Shown piece after piece: positions 21,340 to 33,789 of a DNA stretch of 64,000 bases (its first letter is position 1; each line of letters opens with the position of its first letter). Below the pieces are notes generated by a model that was given only the letters and a program-made list of their open reading frames with translations, was not told where the DNA came from and ran no database searches. Source of the stretch: Magicicada septendecula (lineage: Eukaryota; Arthropoda; Insecta; Hemiptera; Cicadidae); contig CM068367.1 in assembly GCA_034769895.1 (NCBI GenBank), positions 688,541,548 to 688,605,547 on the forward strand. The letters run 5' to 3'. A program made the translations under genes and the position numbers.

Positions 21340-22340
21340 TTTGTGAAAACTTGGCATGCGTGTGCATAATTTTTACCCTACAGAACACTATTGCTTTTGA
21401 GAGTGATCCTCTAAAAATAAGGGGCGGGAGGAAAATTTTGTTAATTTTTATGATAATATAAAGTTATCTAATATTGAAATTTAACTAATAATCAACGTAT
21501 TTTGTTCAGAATATTGAGCGAGCTTACTAGTTATAGTATTAATGATCTTCCATTATACAGTAAATGTATTTAAAAAATTAATTTTTGAATTCCCATAGAA
21601 ATCCTAACATGTAGGCCTACCCTTCCGCAATCATGCGGCAAGCGTTAGATTAATCTTGGTTATTGAAGAGCGAAGTGAGTTCACAGTTTGGATTCAACCT
21701 TTTGACATTTGTCTGTCTGTCTAGCTACTTGTCTATCTTCTATCTGTTTAGGGTAGGCCTATGTCTTACGATAACGTTTGAACGGATCAACCGATTTTCG
21801 TAAAACTTGACACGCGTGTTCATACTTTCACCCTACAAAATCCGCGCAAATAGAGGAGTGGCAGAAGGAAAAAATGTGAGAGGCCAAAATTTTGAAAAAA
21901 TTTCAGAAGTCCATGTGGGGTATCAAATTACAGAAACGTTTAACCAAATAATGAATTTAGTGTTCATTTTTGAAAATTTCAAAATTGTGTGATGCCGAGG
22001 GCCAAAAGTGGGTAAAAATTTTGATAAAATTTTAAAATCCATGTGGTGAATCAAATTAAAGAGAATTTTTACGAAAATCTGTACAGTTGTGGAAATGAAA
22101 ATATTTTTAACCCCCAGGTCCAAAAATCGGATAAGAAATTTGAAAAATTGTAAAAATCCAGACTGGTGTCAGACTAGTGGAATTTTAACACAATCCGATT
22201 GTTTGAAATTTTTGTGTTAATATTGTATGATTGCTCTACAATTGTTATTTTGCTACACAAAAAATAGTAGGGTAATCGTGATTTTCGTAATGTTTCTGAC
22301 AATTGAAAAATTATCTATTATGAAAATTTATCTTATAATA
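21340..22340. repeat. Helitron/DINE-like interspersed repeat with tandem units
   Basis: A GTCTGTCTGTCT-type microsatellite (21710-21750) is followed by AACGTTTGAACGGATCAACC and GATTTTCGTAAAACTTGACA. This layout is often seen in DINE/Helentron-like repeats of insects. Part of the unit (AAAACTTGGCATGCGTGTGC with TTTTTACCCTAC) also lies at 21345-21385. From 21880 to 22200 three diverged units of about 120 bp follow one another, each starting GG(C/T)CCAAAA and containing AAATCCA. A 61-codon frame across them is incidental. Confidence 0.5.
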
Positions 22341-22884
22341 AATCTACTTCGTTCAAAATAGTGGACGACTTCTGTAGCTGAGGAAGCGTACTAGTGTAGT
22401 ATCTTTGGACAATCCTGGCCGTGTCGACACTCCCGGCAGAGTCGCCATCACGCCTAGCCACTTGATCGAGTATAAAGGAGTGAAATGTTTTTAATGAAAG
22501 TGATTCACTACTGTTGTGCCACTTTCTTACAGTTTATTTATTCACCATTTAATTAGGTAACCTGTTCGTTAGAACACCAACATCACGAATCAGGATATAA
22601 AACGCTTAGTTGTATTTAAACAAATATTGTATCTGCATGGAGTTAGAGAAAAAGAAGCAATAAAACTCTAAGTAAATAAACAGAAAAATAAAAGCAGTTT
22701 GTTGCTTATAAAAGATAATCAAGTCGAGGAAAACACTCCGTACTGTGTAAACACTTCGTCGCATCCGATCCTAAAAAATTCTAAATTTATTTAGTATTAA
22801 ATCATCGGCTTGTTTCGTATCACAAAGATATAAATTCTCATATTTACTGTCTGGCTTATTGTTTTTCAACAGGTCCTCCCGCAA

Positions 22885-22885
<1 letters not shown>
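22341..22885. other. Intergenic DNA, no gene seen
   Basis: A moderately GC-rich patch at 22410-22465 has no recognisable content. The rest is AT-rich. Confidence 0.35.

Positions 22886-22972
<87 letters not shown>
22886..22972. repeat. (TG)43 microsatellite
   Basis: An uninterrupted TG run of 87 bp. Confidence 0.95.
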
Positions 22973-22973
<1 letters not shown>

Positions 22974-23092
22974 CAGATTACATAGGTGACATATGAATTA
23001 GGCAGGCGTTAGCTGGGCACGGCAGCATTCAGTCACGTGACCTCTGTTAGCGTGTCGTGTTCTATTGATTTGAAGCTGTGCGTGTAATGAGC

Positions 23093-23093
<1 letters not shown>

Positions 23094-23133
<40 letters not shown>
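23094..23133. repeat. (GT)20 microsatellite
   Basis: A second GT run, 121 bp after the previous one. The short frames that overlap it are artefacts of the repeat. Confidence 0.95.
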
Positions 23134-23135
<2 letters not shown>

Positions 23136-26100
23136 GACGGAAACACACGCCCAGCACTTCCGCCGTCGGACCCTGCCACCTTAACACACGGATGCATTCC
23201 TGCATTTCCAGCACGTACCACGCTCTCTTCGCCCTACGAATTAACACTTGTCACTACATAACGGAACCACGGTTTTGAACCGTCCTGTTGTCGAAACCGT
23301 TTCCAGAATTAAAAATGCCCGAATAAATAAATCTGATCTGAAAGACGACTTTCTTTGATGCCACTTTTGCTTTCAGCTGAATCAATAGTAGCCTACATAT
23401 TTACTTGTCATTTAGTCTATACTGAAATATTATCCTTTAGGTATCCTGAAATTTTCTTTTTCTCTTTCTTTTCATGTAATACACTAAACGGATTAAGTAC
23501 GTACTCATTCGTATCCACAAACTATTTTTATAGCCCTCTACAATGTTTATAAGCAAACAGATGACATTTTAAAACTATAATATACGGTATAAGAACTCTG
23601 AATTATTTGTATAAAAAGTTAATTAATGTATTTGTTGCTTATAATATATTTAAGTACAATACAAGAAATAAACTCTTTGCACAGTAACCTACAAATTATT
23701 TTTTAATTACCGGTACTTATATTGTATAAAATTATTTTAACTTGTAACATACAGAAATTTCGTTTTTTACATTTCTTAAAGCTAGATAATACGGTGTACA
23801 TATTACTCTCGCTGTTGTTTTGTTGTTAATAATATCAAATTAATTATTATATTATTTTTTAATATTATATTTTCACGCGAACTATCAAAGTATATATTCA
23901 AACTTTGTGGATTAATTTCAAGGTCCTTTTAGTTTTCCATTATATATGTCGTTCATCATGGCGTAGGATCTGTGTCCTCAAAGGGAGCTTCAGAACGTGA
24001 ATATCCACCGAATTATGAATTATGACTTTCTGAGCAGAAAACGTAACTTTATCTCACGTGGAGGAGGAGCCACACAAGGACTGAAACGCCTTTGAGAAAC
24101 CAATAAATTATTTCAGAATACGAAGTAATTTCAGAATACGTTACTTTAGTGACGTAATTTTTCGGTAATATTAAAAGTGCTTCGTACTATTAAAGTACTG
24201 GCAACGTGTAACCTATTTGTACCTTTTTTGGACTAACCCTTTTTTCACTAATCACAGCGTGGATCCACTATTGCCTTATCTTACACTGCACGTAAGATAG
24301 CTTAAAGTAAAAAAAAATTGTAAATTCGTTAATTGAGTTAAAAACATGAACTGACTTTATTTATTTCATGTCTTTTTTTATTCACAATAAACATAACCGG
24401 GTGCTTTCGGAACCGTGATTTGCTGTTTTATTTTTAAGCTTATCGACAATAACGTCTTGTACCCTGACAGTGCCGGTAAATTAATTGCAGTTAACACGAG
24501 ACAAGATATATCCAATAAATGTGTAGACCTAACGATCTAATCGTTACTGAGAACGCACAACGTTTGTTTCAAAAGTAGGAAATTAGTTTGTTGAAATCTT
24601 ACACATTACAATGAGTATTCGTAAGCCTGTGACTAACTGCATACCAATTTGCTTCATTTGCACTTTGGAAAATAATGAATTGTGTCACCGTAATGCGTAG
24701 CTCGTTTGTTAGTTCTTGCCACGGCAAGCATGAAATTAGTGTTCAGTTACTGAAGTAGACATATATCTTTATTATCGTGAGCGCTCCTCTTTTAAGGGAC
24801 TTGCTCCGTTGAAATATTTTATTTTATGGTTTGGGTTAACAGTACTAGTTAGGTTGGGTTGGGAGACAACAATTTTCAATTCTCTCTTATGAATACGTTA
24901 ACAGATTGATACGGTAGGCCTATACAATCGGCTGTAAACATATTAAGGAAATACGTTGTTTTTGAAAAGAAGTAGTCTAGTCGGGACACCGGGAATAAGA
25001 AAGGAATGGATTGAGCTAAGAGGATATGACCGTGAAATGAGAGGCAGCAAAAACAACAACAGAAACGCGAGTCATACTAAATAGTACTCCTCTATTATGT
25101 TTCGTTTTTACTATTTCGAAAAGATTCATAATTAAGTGTCTGAAAAACTAAAACAATGCCATTTAAGATAAAACCTGAAAGACAGTAAGCGAATGCGTCC
25201 ATATGTAATACATACGTACGTTGTTTGTGCTCTGTAAATGTGACAAACACGAACGAGCTGTACCAGAGCCGTAACCTAGATTTGTGGTTAATTATTGAGC
25301 TTAGAGTGTCTTTTATCAGCAGAGAACTGATAACGCGACAAATGCACTTCCTTATTAAAAAGCGTGCTGAGCTAGGCCAAGGTCGACCCGAACAAATAGC
25401 TTTTTATTGTGACACTCATCAAGAGTGAAATAATTGATTAACATAAACTTTTTTTACATTTAATGCTAAAACTAAATACCGTATACGTAATAATATGCAT
25501 GTAAAATAGTCATTGTTTGATTAATTTACGTGTTCCAACAGTTGTTTTTAACTTTTTCAAGTTTATCAGTTTTTAATCTGACGTTCGTAACTGACTTAAC
25601 CTGAAATTAAAATGAGACATTCGCGGAAGTCATTATATCACAATCATGTGGAGAATTTTATTAATGACTTGTATGTAATACCTGACGTATTGTTTTTATT
25701 GAAACAAAACACATACAAAATGTGGCCTTGAAGCTTTTGTTCTTCGTACACACACGCACGCGCATTCACACAAGTATGGTATACTCATTACAAGTCATCA
25801 TGCATTGTTATTTTTAATTGACACTTAACAAACTTTGTTTATTTACGTCGTAAGCATTATGATTTTTGATTTTGTCCGTCCCTTCGGTATCAAGCTAACG
25901 GGTCTCGCCTGTTTCAGTGTGCTGTACTTTGTAGAATACATACAAGCAGACAACGTCGGCAGGGTGTCTTAACGTCCTATTGCTCTGTTCGGTGAGCTTT
26001 AGAAGCTTACGTCTACATACGTCTACATAGCTCACAAGGAGATTCGGTAACAGGTCCTGATTGAATGCTTTTGCGTTTGTAAGAAGGACAGATACTTGGC

Positions 26101-28483
26101 TAAATTGCTGTAAGCTCTCACGTGACACCTTGCAGCGCTGACGAGGCCGATAGGGATGTTCACAGCCGTGGCCGAGCCCGTCAGCATTTGCAAGGAGGTT
26201 GAGACACAAACGCCCAGAAGCCAAAACTGGTCGACAACTACGGCCTAGCAGACTTAGGTGACTTCATCTAGTGGAATCATGTGGTCAAATGATAATTCTA
26301 GTGATTGATTTTTTCTAGTGGCAGAGGAGGGATTAACTTCGTAAGGTGAATGAGTAATGCTGTTGGTAATTCAACTGAGATTGCTTGGACTGTGGCAGAA
26401 TTACGGGTGATTGCCGAGGAGCTTGACACGAAAAGGGAGAGTGCGTTGTCCGTGTTGGTGGCGAAGGCGAAGACGGTGGTGCGGGAAAGCGAATTCCCCT
26501 GTCTTCGAAAATAGTTACCAGTACTAATTACCTTGATTCGCTAAGGAATTAACAAAATTGGCAATGGTATGCACCTGGAGTGTTTGTCCGACTTCTGCAT
26601 TTCTGAAGAACCAAGGGACTGGAAAAGAAGCGTAGAGTGCGATTTTGGGACTGTTTCCGATTATAGCCTATAAATTGTAAAAGGAAAGAAGTGAGTTTCT
26701 GATATTTATACATCTTGGGCCTGGATTCAGTTGGGACTTATTTACACCTATCTTCAAAAGTTTTATGGTCTTCGCTAACATGTCTTCGGAGAATCCTCCA
26801 AGCATGCGGATTCTTTGTTAGTTCCTGGTAGACTCGCAGTTTTTTTCATGTCCCGAAATTCTTGGATTTTTTATTCTTGGATTTTTTAAAAATTTCCTAG
26901 CTCCTTGCTTCATCACAGGCTTTGTGTAGATGCAGAGAAGAGACTAACCTTATCTATAGCTGATCTATAGCTTACCTATATCACCGTTCATAGGTCTAGA
27001 CGAGATGTAGACTCTAGACAGCATATGCCGTATGAATGCTTAATAAAAGAGTGTAATGGTAGTAAAGAAGAAGTATGTAGCATCCTGCCCAGTTGAGACT
27101 TGAGAGCCTAGCTCTTACTATAAACACGTGCTTTTCAAGGGAATAAAGTGATCGACATAAATCTTGTTACTTTTACTGACTTCGAGATATTTAAAACTAG
27201 ACGAGCTTTTAAACATATTTATCATTATCAAACGTCTGATAGTGAAACAGAGTGACTTGATGGGAGGAGTGGAAAGGCCAGTTCCAAACACATACTGGAC
27301 ACTCTAAGTAGTATTTTTATGTTGAAAGTGTCAAACATTACAACAGTAAATGGAACCGTTACTGTCGTGACAGGTATACGACGTACGACTTTCCGGAAGG
27401 TAAAGTTTTGACTTAGGCCTTCTCTGATTACACTTTCTACGCTTATCCGGTTTGGACTTGCTTTCTACCAAATATTAACACTGTACCAGAAGCGACTGCA
27501 TCCGTCTGTGTGAGATACGGCTTTTCTATACGTAGTTTGTATCCGAGTGATAATGCATAATTTGTCTTACAACAATCGTTATGACAATACAATGATGCAT
27601 TGTACCTTTGCAATATAAGACCCAATTTTTATTTTTGTCTACAATAACGTTTTTAAACAATTAAAATTTGCATAACATGTACGTTACCAAATTTGCACCA
27701 AATTTGCACAATTTGGTACATAGGCCTTGAGGTTGTGTGGTATGTGGTCAGGCTTGCTTCAGACATAAGTAATATAATCTGTTAAATAGTTCGAATGCCT
27801 GTCACTAGTGTCACTCTGTGTCAACGAAAAAACTTCTCATTCTAGCATTCTCTTTTGTGTTGTGCAGAAACGTGGAATTTGAGAATATTGTGTTTCGCTT
27901 GTTTAGGGGTTGTTCTGTGTGTTGCCTCAGAAACTGAGATTCTTAGTTTGGAGATAACTAATTAGAAAGAAGGCGGTAGCAAATAAATCAATGTGAAAGG
28001 AATGCAGGAACGGAGGCTGCAGAGATAATCGCAAGGTCAGAACACATGTTAAAATAAGTTTAGGTCCAAGTCGGAACTGTAGAAACTCGGGTGTCACAGT
28101 TGTCGTTTCCCAAACCTTGAGAGTGAGAAGAAGAAGAAGTAGAAGCTGAAAACTTTTTGCCGTGGAATCGTGTCAAACCGCATTATACTGTGTATTGTAT
28201 CCATAAAACACGAACTCGAACGAATTGTAACGAATAAAAAAGAGATTTTACAAATCGGAAGTGGAAAGGAAACTTCAACGCTTTATGCGTATTTACGTTC
28301 ATATTATTCCAAGACCTAGTACAAGCAGCAGAGCATTTTCTTGTTTGCTGTATGTGGAGATCCGTTTGTTGGTGAACTTAACGCTTGTTCACGAACAGCG
28401 GACAGTATAGGAACGGATTTGTCAGTAAGTGCATATTTTTTAGTTATAAATTAATGTGGACAACAAGAAAAATTACCTGTTTT
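23134..28483. other. Intergenic DNA, no supported gene
   Basis: Largely AT-rich. A less AT-rich block near 25900-26650 holds the only frame with some coding character (26350-26514, listed separately) and a 109-codon minus-strand frame (25895-26224) without recognisable domains. No repeats with partners in this window were noticed. Confidence 0.35.
26350..26514 (+). other. Short open frame of unknown nature
   Basis: ATG at 26350 opens 54 codons ending in TAG at 26512-26514. The peptide is rich in A, E, V and K (for example TAWTVAELRVIAEEL-like helical text, EELDTKRESALSVLVAKAKT) and would form one amphipathic helix. Base composition is more GC-rich than its surroundings. It could be the start of a truncated retroelement ORF1, an exon, or chance. 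I recognise no family. Confidence 0.2.
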
Positions 28484-29872
28484 ACTTCCATATTCCTTAA
28501 GGAAATGGAAGTATGGTGATGGCAAAAAAAATCGTGTTCGAGATTATTGCAGATTCTGATTGTACTACACTCAACATATGAAAAAAAGTCGTTTTTCGAA
28601 AAGTGTGTGTGTGTGTGTGTGTGTGTGTCTGACTGTCTGTCTGTGTGTCTATGTGTCTGTAGATGTTTTTCTATGGCAAACGATAACAGCCGCAAATTCA
28701 AACAGAATCAAATAATGTTTTGCATAGAGCCCTGTAGAGTTCTCAAGACATGTTGGTTTTGTTGAAGATCGGTTAAGGGAATAGGGTAGTTTACCTGCAA
28801 CCTTTTACGTTTTAACAAGAGTAAAGTACTTGAAAATTCATTTAAACTTTTTCAAACAATGGTAATTGTTAAAAATAAAATAATTTTGTTGCCAGGCAAT
28901 AAAATTATAATTTTTTCATTTTAATGTAAATCATGTATGAGAGAAAATATATCGTTCGTGGCAGGCAAGCACATCTCAGTTATGTAATGTTTACGTTTCC
29001 ATTTTATTATTATGACTACCGCAATAAAAAGGGAGGGAAGACACACACACACACACACACACAAAATTCGCGTTATTTCTGGCCTCATTCATGTTTATTT
29101 TCTTACATTTGCACGCTTTTTAAATGGAAAGTGCCGAACCCATACCAACATAACGCGTGCAAGCCGAAAAAGTGTCCAGCGTGGATAGCGATTTGCTTCC
29201 TGTGGATCGCTGGGCAGTATAACTGCACGTGTTTACAGAGGAACGATTCATAGACAGACTTTTCGTCTTTAGGGAATGAACCCTCTGCAAGATGCTGAGG
29301 GTCCATGAGTGACTTCGGAGCGCTCCTTCTTTTCCGCGTGTTTGTTCTGTGAAACGTACACTGTAGATTCGCAGCTTTACTCTAAGCAACGCTCAATAGG
29401 AAATGTTGAAAATTTTTGTCCACGGTGTACCCTCATACACACTAAACCTGCTCTGATGTTTTAATTACGGACATCATAATATTAAAACTTTGGAAACTTG
29501 AGCACTACTTAATGGAGATCAATCATTAACTTATACTAGCCATTAATTTTATGCATATTTTTTATACATATGTGTACAACGTTATCGGCAACAAAGAAGT
29601 TGTTTTTGTTAAAATTCCTTCCCGGGATATTTGGCCGTAGTCCAATGTTTTCTACAAAACCAGACGTTTCGGCAATGCCATCGACTTCCATCATCAGTGA
29701 AAATCGAGTGCGATAACGTGAGGTGGTATACGTTAGTGACCACAGTACTGTGGTTAAGGCTGAAGCAGTAAGTAGAAAGAAGTAGTTTCTATGGTAATAT
29801 TTCATTTCGAAAATGATTTTAAATATAAATCTTAGAATATGGAAGTCATGTATGGTTCTCCATACCGATATT
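28484..29872 (+). mobile_element. Helentron-like element 1
   Basis: Head palindrome 28484-28512, TG/TCTG microsatellite 28604-28662, a single monomer starting near 28681, distal domain and tail hairpin 29850-29865. Between about 29030 and 29500 it carries about 450 bp found in no other copy here, starting at an AC11 run (29041-29063) and of unknown origin. The distal domain includes a hammerhead-like core on the minus strand (29670-29700) with a mismatch in helix II. Confidence 0.7.
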
Positions 29873-30789
29873 TTTTTTTTTTTTCAACTCACCTGAGACT
29901 ATTCACGATGTATGGGTTGCGTTCTAGTCTTCATTTACTGCCAAAGAATCGTCCGATTCAAATAATTTGCCTACCACTGTGACAGCAAGCTTCCTTCCAA
30001 CTGTCGCGAACAGTCGTGGCAATTATTCTTATACTACATGTTAATCAGTTACACTTGTAACGGCAATCAGAAGGTCACAGAAGCTCTGGACAACCGTGAA
30101 CGCGCTGGATACCGTTACAGGAAAACTTTGGTCTCCTCTACATACCTAACACGTATGGTGACCACATTTTCGCGGCCAGATTTCGGGACTTTTGTTTAGT
30201 TATTAAAGAAAATCAATAACAGGGAAATAGCTTTATTATTTCTTTCAGAATTAATAAGTGCATTCAACTTTACATAGACTATTAATTATATTATTGTACA
30301 TCACATATCATTTTACACAATTTATTGAAATAATAAAGATAGTAAATAATATAACAACAGTAGATAATTTAAAAATTGTAAAGCGATAAATTACTGATTG
30401 ATAAGCTATCAATTTGATTATTGTTTTCAAGTCGAAGGAGAGTACTAATTGTATTTTTCGGAAGGCGACAATTTTGAAATAGTTGTTAACCTTCTTAATT
30501 TTTTCCTACAGTGTCACAAGATTGAGAATAAGAACTGTTACTTTTACAAATTGTAGCCTATATCACCGATCATTGTAGCCTTATCTGATCACCAAAAGTT
30601 TTTTATTAATGAAAATGCCTTCCAACGGGAACTTTAGTTCCTGGATGGAGCAACACAAACTCAACGAATTTCCTCGTGTTCGAAATGATTAAATGATCAT
30701 TAATCTGTTTGGCGTTTGATCACATCTGATGACAAAATGTTTGGCGTTCACTTCAGGGCAGCCGCCAGAGCGCAGCATACGGTCATTTT
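29873..30789. other. Unique sequence between elements 1 and 2
   Basis: No monomers and no recognisable coding frame. It is probably the pre-insertion genomic sequence or an unrelated repeat. Confidence 0.4.
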
Positions 30790-32253
30790 ACTTCCATGTT
30801 CCTTAAGGAAATGGAAGTATGGTGATGGCAAAAAAAATCGTGTTCGAGATTATTGCAGATTCTGATTGTACTACACTCAAAACATGAAAAAAAGTCGTTT
30901 TTCGAAAAGTGTCTGTGTGTGTGTGTCTGTGTCTGTGTGTCTGTCTGTCTATCTGTCTGTAGATTTTTTTTCTATGACAAACGATAACAGCCGCAAATTC
31001 AAACTGAATCAAATCATTTTTTGTATACAGTCCTGATTTGTAGAGTACTCACAACCTATTGTTTTTGGTGAAGATCGGTTGAGGGAAAGGGTAGTTTACC
31101 TGCAACGGTTTTTTTTTAATCAAGGGTAATTGTTTTCTATGGCAACCGATAACAGCCGTAAATTCAAACAGAATCAACTACTCTTTTGCATACAGCCCTA
31201 AATTACAGAGTTCTCAAGACCTATTGGTTTTGGTGAAGATCGGTTAAGGGGAAGGGATAGTTTACCAGCAACATTTTATGTTTTAACAAGGGTAATTTTT
31301 TATATGACGAACGATAACTGCCGGAAATTCAAACAGAATCAACTAGGTTTTTGCATACCTTTTTGAACTAAAGAGAACTCAAGGGCTGTTGATTTTGTTG
31401 AAAATCGGTTAAGGGAAGGGGTAGTTTATCAGCAACGTTTTATGTTTTAAAAAGGGTAATTTTTTTATGACGAACGATAACTGCCGAAAATTCAATGAGA
31501 ATCAAATACTTTTTTGCACCCTTTCCTGACTTGCAGAGAGCTCAAGGTCTATTGATTTTGGTGATGATCGGTTAAGGGAAAGGGGTAGTTTACCTGCAAC
31601 ATTTTATGTTGTAACAAAAGAAATGTTCCATGACGAACGATAACTGCCGCACATTCAAACAGAATCAAATATTTTTTTGCATGCTTCCCTGAATTGTAGA
31701 GGACGGAAGGTCTGTTGATTTTGGAGAAGATCGGTTAAGAGAAAGGGGTAGTTTACCTGTAACATTTTATGATTTAACAAGAGTAAAGTACTTAATTTTT
31801 ATAAATAAAGTATCCTGATAAGAAGCTCATAGTAATACACTGTAGAAACGTAGATGAAATATCTATAAATGAAGAAGTTAGGTGTACGGGGTGGGGATAA
31901 TTTTCTATATTAAAAATTATAGTTGAAGGTGGAGGGGAGAATTTTTTATATGTGTACTACGTTATCGGCAACAAAGAAGTAGTTTTTTGTTAAAATTGCT
32001 TTCCGGGCTCTTTAGCCGTAGTCCAATGTTTTCTGCAAAACCAGACTTTTGGCAGTGCCATCGACTGCCATCATCGTTGAAAATCGAGTGCGAAAACGTG
32101 AGGTGGTATACGTTAGTGACCACAGTACTGTGGTTAATCCTGAAGCAATAAGTAGAAAGTCGTAGTTTCAATGGAAATATTTCATTTCGAATATGATTTT
32201 AAATATAAATCTTAGAACATGGAAGTCATGTATGGTTCTCCATACCGATATTT
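30790..32253 (+). mobile_element. Helentron-like element 2
   Basis: Head palindrome 30790-30818, TG/TCTG microsatellite 30909-30963, five monomers (from about 30982, 31147, 31312, 31475 and 31638), distal domain and tail hairpin 32230-32245. The hammerhead-like core on minus (about 32047-32077) is decayed: CGATGATGG instead of CTGATGATGG, and CCAAAAG instead of CCGAAACG. Confidence 0.7.
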
Positions 32254-32257
32254 TTAT

Positions 32258-32572
32258 ATGGTAAACGATAACAGCCGCAAATTCAAACAGAATCAAAAGA
32301 TTATTTGCATACAGCTCTCAATTGTAGAGATCTCAAGACCTACGGTTTTTGGTGAAGATCAGTTAAGGGAAAGGGTAGTTTACCAGCAATGTTTTATGTT
32401 TTAACAAGGGTATTTTCTATGGCAAACGATAACAGCCGCAAATTCAAACAGAATCAAATAATTTTTTGCATGCAGCCCTGATTTGTAGAGTACTAAAGAC
32501 CTATTGTTTTTGGTGAATATCGGTTAAGGGAAAAGGTTAGTTTACCTGCAACGGTTTTTTATCAAGGGTATT
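32258..32572 (+). repeat. Two orphan monomers
   Basis: Monomers start near 32266 and 32427 directly after the tail of element 2 and run into the head of element 3. No head or microsatellite precedes them, so they are the remains of another copy. Confidence 0.65.
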
Positions 32573-33780
32573 ACTTCCATATTCCTTAAGGAATGGAAGT
32601 ATGGTGATGGCAAAAAAAATCGTGTTCGAGATTATTGCAGATTCTGATTCTACTACAATCAAAACATGAAAAAAAGTCGTTTTCCGAAAAGTGTCTGTGT
32701 GTGTGTCTGTCTGTGTGTCTGTGTGTCTATCTGTAAATTTTTTTTTATGGCAAACGATAACTGCCGCAAATTCAAACAGAATCAAATAATTTTTTGCATG
32801 CAGCCCTAATTTGCAGAGTACTCGCGACCTATTGTTTTTGGTGAAGATCGGTTGAGGGAAAGGGGTAGTTTACCTGCAACGGTTTTTTTTTAGCAAGGGT
32901 AATTTTGTTTGTTTGGTAAACGATAACAGCCGCAAATTCAAACAGCATCAAATAATGTTTCGCATACAGCTCTGAATTGTAGAGTTCTCAAGATCTGTTG
33001 ATTTTGGTGAAGATCGGTTAAGGGAAAGGGGTAGTTTACCTGTAACGTTTTATGTTTTAACAAGGGTATTTCCTATGGCAAACGATAACAGCCGCAAATT
33101 CAAACAGAATCAAAAGATTATTTGCATACAGCCCTAAATTGTAGAGTTCTCAAGACCTATTGTTTTTGGTGAAGATCGGTTGAGGGAAAGGGGTAGTTTA
33201 CCTGCAACGTTTTTTTAACAAGGGTATTTTCTATGGCAAACGATAACAGCCGCAAATTCAAACAGAATCAAATAATGTTTTGCATACAGCTCTGATTTGT
33301 AGAGTACTCAAGACCTATTGTTTTTGGTGAAGATCGGTTAAGGGGAAGGGGTAGTTTACCTGCAACGTTTTTTTATCAAGCGTATTTTCTATGGCAAACG
33401 ATAACAGCCGCAAATTCAAACAGAATCAAATAATTTTTTGCATACGTCCCTGAATTGTAGAGGTCTCAATGACTTTCGATTTTGGTGAAGATCGGTTAAG
33501 GGGAAGGGGTAGTTTACCAGCAACCTTTTACGTTTTAACAAGAGTAAAGTACTTGAAAATTTATTTAAACTTTTTGAAACAATGGTAATTGTTAAAAATA
33601 AAATAATTTTGTTGCCAGGCAATAAAATTATAATTTTTTCATTTTAATGTAATATAATATTTTTCATTTAATACAGCAATAAAAGGCAGGTAAGACACAG
33701 CCTGGCTGTTTGGCTGAAAATGATTTTAAATATAAATCTTAGAATATGGAAGTCATGTATGGTTCTCCATACCGATATTT
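32573..33780 (+). mobile_element. Helentron-like element 3
   Basis: Head palindrome 32573-32600, microsatellite 32694-32732, five monomers (32755, 32921, 33083, 33241, 33399) and a short distal domain (GTTGCCAGGCAATAAAATTA type), with tail hairpin 33757-33772. It lacks the longer distal domain and the hammerhead-like core. The next head starts only about 10 bp after its tail. Confidence 0.75.
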
Positions 33781-33789
33781 TTTACTTTT

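Noticed and set aside
25895..26224. 109-codon minus-strand frame as a gene
   Set aside because: No recognisable domain or initiation context and no neighbouring exons. It was kept only as a note in the intergenic description.
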